Shown here one piece after another: positions 10,832 through 18,306 of a stretch of DNA of 64,000 nt. The DNA is from Bifidobacterium magnum (GTDB taxonomy: Bacteria; Actinomycetota; Actinomycetes; Actinomycetales; Bifidobacteriaceae). The stretch covers positions 310,001-374,000 of the forward strand of contig NZ_JGZB01000003.1 in NCBI RefSeq assembly GCF_000741255.1, in the 5' to 3' direction. Position 1 is the stretch's first letter, and each line of letters begins with the position of its first letter. Made by a program: the position numbers and the translations under genes. A model generated the notes under the pieces. That model had not been told where the DNA came from. It did not search any database and was given only the letters and a program-made list of their open reading frames with translations.

Positions 10832-11947
10832 ATGAATCGTGCACAAGAAAGTAGCGTACTGTTCGACGAACCGGGTCCCAAGGGACGCAAGCGCATCCGC
10901 ATTCTCAATTGGGTCGCCGGCATCATTTTCGTGGCCGTCCTCGTACTTATCCTCATGCGCTTGCACAATCCGCCGGACGGCGAAAACCAGCTGAGCTGGG
11001 AATTGTGGAAGCCCGCGCTGGAATGGGAAGCGTGGAGCGACTTCTACCTGCCCGGCTTGTGGGCCACGTTGCGTGCCTCCATCGTCGCCGTGATCGGCGC
11101 CGTGATTTTCGGCCTGTTCTTCGGCATCGGCCGTCTGCTGCCGAGCGCGGCCGTCCGGGGCGTGTGCGCCATCGTCATCGAATTCTGCCGAGCCGTGCCC
11201 GTGCTGATCATGATGATCTTCTTCTGGCGCGCGTTCGCGTTCGCGGGACTGCCGAGCCCCGCGTACTGGTCCGTGGTGCTGTCGCTTATTTTGTACAACG
11301 GATCCGTGGTGGCTGAGCTCGTGCGTTCGGGCGTGGGCAATTTGCCGCACGGCCAGCATGAGGCCGGTTTGGCATTGGGCCTTACGCGCACGCAGTCGCT
11401 GATGAGCATCGAGGTGCCGCAGGCCATTTACGCCATGTTGCCCGCCGCCGTCACGCAGCTCGTCGTGGTGCTTAAGGACACGGCCCTCGGCTCCATCATC
11501 ATGTATACGGACCTGTTGCAGGAATCGCGCCGTTTGGGTTCCATGTACTTCAACATTCTGCAGACGCTCGTGGTGGCCGCCGTCATCTACTTCATCATCT
11601 GCTGGCTGTTGAGCCGTCTGGCCGAATGGTTGCCGAGCCGCATGCAACGCCACACGCTGGCTCCTACGGAAACCGAGCCGACCGCCCCGATCGCCGCGGG
11701 TGACGCCTCGAACGTGAACCAGATCGCCGTGGCGCGCGAGGGGCGTCCGCTTGGCGGCGCCCAGCGCCTGTACCACGTGCACCACCGCGGCACGAACGCG
11801 GCCATCGACGAATGGCGCCATACGCGTTACGTGCAAGGCTTCGATGAAACGCATCCCGAAAGCCAGAAGGACGTGCGCAAGCACACGCTTGGGTCGGGCG
11901 ACCGTTGGAACAAGCACAAGAAATCGGGAGAAAACCATAAGGAATGA
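10832..11947 (+). CDS. gluD: Polar amino acid ABC transporter, permease with long C-terminal tail
   Basis: Second channel subunit, 371 residues. A cytoplasmic N-terminus, one membrane segment (~25-43) and then a HisMQ-type core with EAA loop HEAGLALGLTRTQSLMSIEV (residues 176-195). GAGGAGGTG is the ribosome binding site, six bases after gluC. The protein is about 100 residues longer than typical family members because of a hydrophilic tail (271-371) rich in Thr, Glu, His and Arg that should lie in the cytoplasm. The operon ends here, before a hairpin at 12078. Confidence 0.88.
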   Translation: MNRAQESSVLFDEPGPKGRKRIRILNWVAGIIFVAVLVLILMRLHNPPDGENQLSWELWKPALEWEAWSDFYLPGLWATLRASIVAVIGAVIFGLFFGIGRLLPSAAVRGVCAIVIEFCRAVPVLIMMIFFWRAFAFAGLPSPAYWSVVLSLILYNGSVVAELVRSGVGNLPHGQHEAGLALGLTRTQSLMSIEVPQAIYAMLPAAVTQLVVVLKDTALGSIIMYTDLLQESRRLGSMYFNILQTLVVAAVIYFIICWLLSRLAEWLPSRMQRHTLAPTETEPTAPIAAGDASNVNQIAVAREGRPLGGAQRLYHVHHRGTNAAIDEWRHTRYVQGFDETHPESQKDVRKHTLGSGDRWNKHKKSGENHKE

Positions 11948-12077
11948 CCCCCGTCACTAACATCCGCGACACGCCTTATGGCGTCTTGCACGTGGCATGG
12001 AGTGGACAAAGCTGAACATGTAAGCTGTCGTCCATGGATTTTCCCGGATGAAAGCAGCATATTCAAAGGCAATTCCC

Positions 12078-12110
12078 AGAATGCCGGCATCGACAAGGTG
12101 CCGGCATTCT
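12078..12110 (+). terminator. Terminator-like hairpin after gluABCD
   Basis: Perfect 12-bp stem AGAATGCCGGCA / TGCCGGCATTCT with a nine-base loop; the following tract is only weakly T-rich. Confidence 0.6.
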
Positions 12111-12120
12111 TGTATGTGGG

Positions 12121-12417
12121 ACCAATAAGACGAAACGGCGCGTGAATATCTAATAAAAATCGGTTACGCCCGCATCATAATGCGGCGGTTCAAAAAATAA
12201 AATGTGGTTAAACTGCGCCTCATTTTTCGATTTTTTACCGTGGGTAAATTGCAGGCTGCGAAATTGCGTCATTTTAATATGGAATGACGCCCGGGACAAT
12301 CGCGTTGCGCTGGGGGAGTGGCGGTTTTGTCTTTCAAAATAACTCGGCTTTCCTTGAAAATCCTCTGACTAAGTTGGCTCAGTAACAAGGGGATACACAC
12401 AAGGAGCATCGAACATC
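12121..12417 (+). promoter_or_regulatory. AT-rich intergenic region with several inverted repeats upstream of the C45 gene
   Basis: The 470-base gap before the C45 hydrolase holds no convincing ORF. After the terminator it becomes AT-rich and contains three small dyads: CCGCAT/ATGCGG (12170-12185), TTTACC-GTG-GGTAAA (12234-12248) and GCGTCATT/AATGACGC (12266-12290). The second and third look like operator candidates for the hydrolase gene. The regulator is unknown. Confidence 0.4.
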
Positions 12418-13770
12418 ATGTCGAGTCTCACTGATCAACAACAGGAGATAATGAACAAGGCGTCCCGCCGGGACGTCAACGGTTGGCATTACATCACGGT
12501 CCAAGGCGAGCCGTACGAAATCGGTTTCCAGCACGGTTACCTGCTGGTGGACGAGTTCCGCGACGCGATCCGCGTATACACGCATATGACCATGGAAACC
12601 ATGGGAATGGAATATTCCTTCTTCGTGGACCAAGCCGTGAAAATGCACAAGGACAAGATCGACCAGGAATACCTTGACGAAATGCAAGGCATGGCCGACG
12701 GCTTCACCGCGGGCGGTTTCCCGACCACGCTTGACGACGTGATCGGCTGGAACGCGTGGATGGAAGTCACGGGCTATTGGTGGCCGCAGGTCGCCAGCCA
12801 GTACAGCAACAATCCGCCGGCCAAGTCCTCGCACTGCACGGGCTTTGTGGCGACGGGCTCGGCGACCGTTGACGGACGCCCTGTGATCGCGCACGAAAGC
12901 TTTGACGAATTCTGGAGCGGCCAGTACTTCAACGTATGTGAGGTCATCCATCCGACGCACGGCAACTCCATCAAGATGCAGACCGTGCCGGGATACATTT
13001 CCTCGATGATGGACTTCTATGTCACTTCCGCGGGCCTCGGCGTGACCGAAACGACGCTCGCCGGCTTCATGGGTTATGACGAGAACGGCATCCCCGAATA
13101 TGTGCGCGCCCGCAAGGCCACGCAGTACGCGAACTCTATCGACGAGTGGGTCGAGATTGAAAACAAGGGCAACAATGGCGGCTATGCCAACATCTGGCTC
13201 TTGGTGGACACCAATACCAACGAGATCGCGCGCTATGAGGAGGGGCTGAAGCACCAGGAGCTGCTGCGCACCACCGACGGTTACTTCTACGGCTGCAACG
13301 CCGCCCACAACCCGAAGATCCGCAATCTTGAATGCGTGGACAACGGATACAACGACGTGCGCCAGCAGACGGGAGCCCGCCGCGCCCGCCTCGAACAGCT
13401 CATGCCGGAAGTCTCGGGCCATATCGATGACGAAATGGCCAAGCAGATTCTCGCCGACAAGTTTGACCCGTACCTGGGCTACATTTGCCCGAGCTCGCGC
13501 GACATTTGCGCCCATTACGACGTGGACCCGCAATACTTTGCGGACGATCCCAACGGCGTATGGAACATTCCATTCTTCCCCGGTGGCTCGGTGGACGGCA
13601 AGTGCGCCGACGCCTCCGATATTGACAATCTCCGCATGTGGGGCATTTTTGGACGTGCCGACGGCGAGGCTTTCGACGCCGAAGCGTTCATGCAGCAGCA
13701 TCCGCAGTGGAACTGGCAAGAGGGATATTTGAAGAGCCGTCCGAGCCAGCCTTGGACGCTGTTCGACTGA
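12418..13770 (+). CDS. C45-like Ntn-hydrolase (acyltransferase/phospholipase B-like)
   Basis: A 450-residue protein without a signal peptide. The N-terminal part resembles the C45 / phospholipase B-like superfamily: EIGFQHGYLLVDEF, a helical segment with EYLDEMQGMADGF, and then SSHCTGFVATG, where Cys140 is the expected autocatalytic nucleophile. Members are N-terminal-nucleophile amidohydrolases that mature by self-cleavage before the Cys; the 139-residue propeptide here is long. Substrates in the family range from penicillin precursors to phospholipids and N-acyl amides, so none is assigned. AAGGAG precedes the ATG. It lies directly upstream of pepC and an amino acid permease, which suggests a role in amide or peptide turnover. 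Confidence 0.75.
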   Translation: MSSLTDQQQEIMNKASRRDVNGWHYITVQGEPYEIGFQHGYLLVDEFRDAIRVYTHMTMETMGMEYSFFVDQAVKMHKDKIDQEYLDEMQGMADGFTAGGFPTTLDDVIGWNAWMEVTGYWWPQVASQYSNNPPAKSSHCTGFVATGSATVDGRPVIAHESFDEFWSGQYFNVCEVIHPTHGNSIKMQTVPGYISSMMDFYVTSAGLGVTETTLAGFMGYDENGIPEYVRARKATQYANSIDEWVEIENKGNNGGYANIWLLVDTNTNEIARYEEGLKHQELLRTTDGYFYGCNAAHNPKIRNLECVDNGYNDVRQQTGARRARLEQLMPEVSGHIDDEMAKQILADKFDPYLGYICPSSRDICAHYDVDPQYFADDPNGVWNIPFFPGGSVDGKCADASDIDNLRMWGIFGRADGEAFDAEAFMQQHPQWNWQEGYLKSRPSQPWTLFD

Positions 13771-13879
13771 GCGATACAAAGGGTGTATTCGCTCGCACCA
13801 ACAATTGTGATGCCATCCGGTGGAGGAGGAAACCGCGACTGGACCGCGTCAACCATACAAGTACAGGAAAGGTATTGAT

Positions 13880-15235
13880 ATGGAACTGACCAAGAAAGAC
13901 CTTGAGGCGATGTCCTCGGCCTACAAGAAAGCCACTGCGCAGCATATCGCCGAGCAGGCAGTAAAGAACAACGGCATCAACGCCGCCGCGGAACGCGAGA
14001 ACGTTGTGGTCACCGACAACAACTTCGTGTTCTCGATCGACGTTGATGACGAAGCCGTCGCGAACCAGCGCCAGTCCGGCCGTTGCTGGATGTATTCGGC
14101 CCTCAACGTGATGCGACACAAGATTGAGAAGGATCTGGATCTTGTCAAGGGTAGCTTCGAAATCTCCCAGAACTTCAACTACTTCTATGACAAGCTGGAA
14201 AAGTCCAACATGTTCATGGAGTACATCATCAAGAGCGCGGACAGCGATTATGACGACCGTCGCGTGAACTTCCTGCTCACCACTCCGCAGCAGGACGGCG
14301 GCGATTTCGATCCGATCATCGCGCTGTGCGAAAAGTACGGCGTCGTGCCGCTGACGGTGATGCCTGACACCGCCGTGACGAAGAACAGCGCCGAACTCAA
14401 CGCAGTGCTCAACCGCATGCTGCGCGAAGACGCCATCGCGCTGCGTAGCATGGTGCGTGAACGCCAGAGCGAAGAAAAGATCAACGAAGCGCGCATTTCG
14501 ATGCTCAACGACATCTACCGCGTGCTCGCCGTGTGCATGGGCGAACCGCCGGAGAAGTTCGACTTCGAATACCGCGACAAGAAGAACGTGTACCACGTCG
14601 ACCGCGACCTGACGCCGCTCGAGTTCTACAAGAAGTACGTGGCCATCGACTTCAACGACTACGTCGGTGTCATCAACCTGCCGCTCGAATCCATGCCGTA
14701 CGGCAAGATGTACACGATCGACATGACGGGCGAAGTCCTCGGCTCCAAGCGCGACCTGCATTACCTGAACGTCCCGATGGACGTGATGAAGGAAGCCACG
14801 ATCGCCCAGCTCAAGGATGGCGAGCCTGTATGGTTCGGCTGCGACGTGACGCAGGATTCCGATTTCCAGAAGGGCATCATGTCCAAGAACCTGTACGACA
14901 TCCAGTCGATGTTCGGCATCAAGTTCACGATGGACAAGGCTGAAAGCTTCGAGACCCACCAGTCCATGCCGACCCACGCCATGCTGATCGCCGGCGTCGA
15001 TCTCGACGCGGACGGCAAGCCGGTGCGCTGGAAGGTGGAGAACTCTTGGGGCACCACCGCCCACGGCAATCCGGTTGGCCACGAAGGCTACTTCATCATG
15101 GACGACTCCTGGTTCGACGCATACAACTTCGAAGTCGGCCTGAACAAGAAGTACCTGCCGGCCGAGTACCAGAAGGCTCTGGAAACCGAGCCGGAAGTGC
15201 TGCCGTACTGGAACACCTTCAACCCGGAACCGTGA
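13880..15235 (+). CDS. pepC: Aminopeptidase C (bleomycin hydrolase family, C1B)
   Basis: Cytoplasmic papain-fold aminopeptidase of 451 residues, the normal length. Oxyanion Gln65 and nucleophile Cys69 lie in RQSGRCWMYSALN, with catalytic His366 (PTHAMLIAGVD) and Asn388 (KVENSWG). PepC removes N-terminal residues from peptides and in homologues forms hexamers with an internal active-site chamber. The frame is open from 13820 but ATG 13880 has AGGAAAGG upstream and the typical MELTKKDLE start. It lies 109 bases after the C45 hydrolase. A long hairpin lies between it and the permease downstream. Confidence 0.95.
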   Translation: MELTKKDLEAMSSAYKKATAQHIAEQAVKNNGINAAAERENVVVTDNNFVFSIDVDDEAVANQRQSGRCWMYSALNVMRHKIEKDLDLVKGSFEISQNFNYFYDKLEKSNMFMEYIIKSADSDYDDRRVNFLLTTPQQDGGDFDPIIALCEKYGVVPLTVMPDTAVTKNSAELNAVLNRMLREDAIALRSMVRERQSEEKINEARISMLNDIYRVLAVCMGEPPEKFDFEYRDKKNVYHVDRDLTPLEFYKKYVAIDFNDYVGVINLPLESMPYGKMYTIDMTGEVLGSKRDLHYLNVPMDVMKEATIAQLKDGEPVWFGCDVTQDSDFQKGIMSKNLYDIQSMFGIKFTMDKAESFETHQSMPTHAMLIAGVDLDADGKPVRWKVENSWGTTAHGNPVGHEGYFIMDDSWFDAYNFEVGLNKKYLPAEYQKALETEPEVLPYWNTFNPEP

Positions 15236-15259
15236 AATAACCGGTCCTGCTAGCTTCTC

Positions 15260-15299
15260 GCGGATGCATAGGATCCAATGCCGGATCCTATGCATCCGC
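15260..15299. repeat. Perfect 17-bp inverted repeat after pepC
   Basis: GCGGATGCATAGGATCC (15260-15276) and its exact complement (15283-15299) flank a six-base loop. No U-tract follows; the next bases are ATAAAAACCC. It may terminate or attenuate transcription entering the downstream permease, or protect the pepC message. Confidence 0.75.
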
Positions 15300-15340
15300 A
15301 TAAAAACCCATCCTTCGTATATTGGAATCAGGCAATTCTT

Positions 15341-17608
15341 ATGAGTGGTAAAACTCAAGCGGTCGCAAGCGCGAAGGCCGCTCCGGGCAGCAAAGGCGAT
15401 AAATCCGTTGTCCAAGGTTCAGGACAGCTGTCCACCATCGCACTGACCATGATGACCGTGACCACGTTGGCGGGTATCGCCAACGATGTGCAGATGTCGT
15501 TCTACGGCCTCTCCGCAGTCACGTACTTCCTCATCGGTGGTCTCCTCTTCTTCGTCCCGACGGGTTTGGTCGCCGCTGAACTGGCTTCCGGCTGGAGCCA
15601 GCGTGGCGGCATCTTCCGATGGGTAGGTGAAGGCCTGGGCACGTTCCCGGCCATTTCCTGCCTGTTGATCCTGTGGTTCCAGACCTCGTTCTCGTTCGGC
15701 TCCGGCATCCCCGGATCCTCCGCGACCATCGGCTTCTTCACCACAAACTACGACTGGGCCGTCAACTTCGCCGAACAGTCCCACTCGTGGAAGATCACGC
15801 TGCCGATCATGCTCGGCTGGCTGGCCTACTACTGGTTCATCTGCTGGCTCGCTACCAAGGGCGTGAAGGTCTTCGCCAATATCGCCAAGTACGGCGTGAT
15901 CTTCGGCACCTTCCTGCCGCTGGCCGTCATGATGATCCTCGCGGTCGTCTGGCTTTGCCAGGGCAACCGTCCGGCCATCCCGATGGACGCCGCTGGCTTT
16001 GTGCCCAAATGGAACGGCATGTCCACCTTGGCATTGGCCGCGGGCGTGTTCTTCAGCTTCGCCGGCGTGGATATGAACGCCGCCCACATCAAGGACTTGA
16101 AGAAGCCCGCCAAGCAGTTCCCGGTTGTCGTGTTCGTCTCGATGATCCTCGCCTTCCTCATCTTCGTGGTCGGCACCGTCATCATCGCCATGATCGTGCC
16201 CGAGTCCAAGATCAACCTGCTGTACACGCTCAACACCGTCTACCGCGATCTGGGCGCCACGATCGGCTTCCCCGACCTGTATGTGGTATTCGTCTACTTG
16301 GGCATGGCGAACTCCTTCGCGGCCCTGATCACGAACCTCGCGGGCCCGTCCTACATGCTCGGCCAGGCCGGCCGCTCCGGCTTCCTGCCGAAGTTCCTGC
16401 AGAACAACAACAAGCACGGCATGCCTTCGCGCATGATGTACTTCCAGATGCTGTTCATGACGATCATCGCCTTCATCGTGTTCTTCCTGCCGAACGTCGA
16501 GGGCTTTGTCGCCCTGATCACGCAGGCCATCACGATCCTGTACATGCTCTACTACATCCTCATGTTCACGGCGTTCCTCAAGCTGCGCTACGACCAGCCG
16601 AACCGTCCTCGCGCGTTCAAGGTGCCGGGCGGCATGGTGGGCGCGTGGATTGTGGCCGTGGTGGGCATCGCGGCCGCGGTGTTCGCCATTGTGCTCGCCC
16701 TGTACCCGCCGGCACAGCTGACCAAGGAAGTCGGTTCGGGCGCGACGTACGACATCATCATCGTCTGCCTGATCGCGTTCGTGATCCTCGTGTGCTTCCT
16801 CATGTACCGCGCTTCGCGCAAGCACAAGGAATGGGTAGATCCGTCCAACGAGTTCGCGCCGTTCACGTGGCAGATCGAAGGACTGTCCAAGCCTGGCAAG
16901 GTCCAGTCCAACATTCCTACCGCATTGATGAGCGAGGGCCAGAACCCGATGGGCATGCCGATCAAGCATCCGTACAAGCCTGATGAGACCATCGACCTGC
17001 CGGACGCCAAGGATTATCGGGCCCAGGCCGCAGCGGCCAAGGATCTGCTCGTCAAGCATGGCATCAAGGAACCCGACGCCCCGAAGAACGCCAGCGTGTT
17101 CACGGGCAACATCAACGCCATGAAGACGCTGAGCGTCGCCGCTCCGGAACCTGTCGCCCATGTCAACATGCGCGCTGTGGGACCGGAAGTGGAGATCCCG
17201 GCTCCTACTGCCGATGAAGTGGCCCGCCAGCACATCCCCGCCGACCCGGCCGCCGATGAAAAGCAGTCGCTCAAGGCCGCCCATGAGGCGCAAGCCAAGG
17301 CCGAGCAGTACGAGATCATTGCCCAGGCCATGGAGAACCGTGCCGAAGACGACCAGCTGCTACTCAACGCGCAGAAGAAGTTCAAGGTCGCGGCCGCGGC
17401 CGCCGAGCAGGCCAACGACACCGTGAAGCAGGACGCGAAGCCCGCGCAGGATGCGCCGGCCGCCACGCCGGCTTCCTCAGCCGCGCCGGCCTCTGCAACT
17501 CCGACCGCTCCGTCAGCTCCAACGGCACCGCAGGACGCCAAGCCTGCCGCCTCCCCAAAGCCGGCGGCTCCGAGCGCTGATCCGTCGGATGACAAGAAAG
17601 CCCAATGA
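15341..17608 (+). CDS. APC-family amino acid permease with extended C-terminus
   Basis: A 755-residue protein. About 12 membrane segments occupy residues ~20-500, beginning with TMMTVTTLAGIANDVQMSFY, with conserved APC features such as VTYFLIGGLLFFVPTGLVAAEL and FFSFAGVDMNAAH. The pattern is that of the glutamate:GABA antiporter subgroup, so uptake or exchange of an amino acid is inferred. The last ~220 residues are soluble, ending in a long Ala/Pro/Lys-rich stretch (APAATPASSAAPASATPTAP) absent from ordinary family members. ATG 15341 is preferred over 15278, which falls inside the inverted repeat. Its ribosome binding site is weak. Lies downstream of pepC. Confidence 0.9.
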   Translation: MSGKTQAVASAKAAPGSKGDKSVVQGSGQLSTIALTMMTVTTLAGIANDVQMSFYGLSAVTYFLIGGLLFFVPTGLVAAELASGWSQRGGIFRWVGEGLGTFPAISCLLILWFQTSFSFGSGIPGSSATIGFFTTNYDWAVNFAEQSHSWKITLPIMLGWLAYYWFICWLATKGVKVFANIAKYGVIFGTFLPLAVMMILAVVWLCQGNRPAIPMDAAGFVPKWNGMSTLALAAGVFFSFAGVDMNAAHIKDLKKPAKQFPVVVFVSMILAFLIFVVGTVIIAMIVPESKINLLYTLNTVYRDLGATIGFPDLYVVFVYLGMANSFAALITNLAGPSYMLGQAGRSGFLPKFLQNNNKHGMPSRMMYFQMLFMTIIAFIVFFLPNVEGFVALITQAITILYMLYYILMFTAFLKLRYDQPNRPRAFKVPGGMVGAWIVAVVGIAAAVFAIVLALYPPAQLTKEVGSGATYDIIIVCLIAFVILVCFLMYRASRKHKEWVDPSNEFAPFTWQIEGLSKPGKVQSNIPTALMSEGQNPMGMPIKHPYKPDETIDLPDAKDYRAQAAAAKDLLVKHGIKEPDAPKNASVFTGNINAMKTLSVAAPEPVAHVNMRAVGPEVEIPAPTADEVARQHIPADPAADEKQSLKAAHEAQAKAEQYEIIAQAMENRAEDDQLLLNAQKKFKVAAAAAEQANDTVKQDAKPAQDAPAATPASSAAPASATPTAPSAPTAPQDAKPAASPKPAAPSADPSDDKKAQ

Positions 17609-17685
17609 TCTAGCGCATTGAGGTTTCCGTTTCATACGTGTGTGTGCAATACAGTGAAGAATGGGTTGCATTCACATAGCTAGCC

Positions 17686-17720
17686 AAAGGTCCGTCCATA
17701 CCGAGTATGGACGGACCTTT
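17686..17720 (+). terminator. Terminator after the APC permease
   Basis: Perfect 15-bp stem AAAGGTCCGTCCATA / TATGGACGGACCTTT with a CCGAG loop. Confidence 0.85.
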
Positions 17721-18008
17721 GTTATGTCCGCGATATGCCGTCAGGCGCAACCGGACTGTCCGGTTTCTTCGACACGCCGACATCAGTCAAAACTAAAAAA
17801 TTCTACTAGGAAAATGGCCGTTCCCGCAGAATCTTTTCAAAAGCCTGTAGATTTCGTGAAGGAACTGTTACGATGTATTTGGTAAAAAACAAAATAAAAT
17901 CCGTTTTGCTCTCGGCGATGACGAAAAATCTCGCGTTTCTCCCCATAAGTAAGGAGTAGAATAAGGGTGCAATCCTGGAACACATTGAAGTGACAGGGAG
18001 GTTCCATT
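17721..18008. other. AT-rich non-coding stretch before the small ORF
   Basis: No ORF with a plausible start is visible on either strand. The stretch is notably AT-richer than its surroundings (for example AAAAAACAAAATAAAAT near 17883). TAGAAT at 17957-17962 is a possible -10 box for the 70-residue ORF at 18009, without a clear -35. Confidence 0.4.
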
Positions 18009-18221
18009 ATGGAGAACATGACCACCACGCGCATGAGGATGCCCAAGCTTATCGCTGACTCTTTGACGCGGGTATTCACCAGACGATATTCGTCCAACAA
18101 GTACGCCGATGTAGCAGACATTCCCGCCTACGCAGTCAACCTGTTCGACCGCGACGTAGTGCTGGAGGAGAAACTTCCCACGTATCTGCCGGACTATATG
18201 GCGCCAGCCGGACGCATGTGA
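18009..18221 (+). CDS. Small hypothetical protein (70 aa)
   Basis: A 70-residue ORF with a strong ribosome binding site (AGGGAGG) eight bases before ATG and its own downstream terminator, so it is probably a real gene. The N-terminal half is basic (TRVFTRRYSSNKYAD) and the C-terminal half acidic and Pro-rich (EEKLPTYLPDYMAPAG). No membrane segment, no Cys and no recognisable domain. Between an amino acid permease and a convergent helicase, so context gives no function. Confidence 0.6.
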   Translation: MENMTTTRMRMPKLIADSLTRVFTRRYSSNKYADVADIPAYAVNLFDRDVVLEEKLPTYLPDYMAPAGRM

Positions 18222-18245
18222 CGGCGTAAGGCTGATGGACATACA

Positions 18246-18285
18246 AAAGTCCCGTTCCATGACATTGCTCATGGAACGGGACTTT
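18246..18285. terminator. Bidirectional terminator
   Basis: Perfect 17-bp stem AAAGTCCCGTTCCATGA / TCATGGAACGGGACTTT with a CATTGC loop. A- and T-rich flanks allow use from both sides, by the small ORF and the convergent helicase. Confidence 0.92.
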
Positions 18286-18306
18286 CTTATAAGTCACGGA
18301 TGCCGA

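Noticed and set aside
15419..17293. Long minus-strand ORF opposite the APC permease
   Set aside because: His/Asp/Arg-rich shadow protein without domains; the permease is clear.
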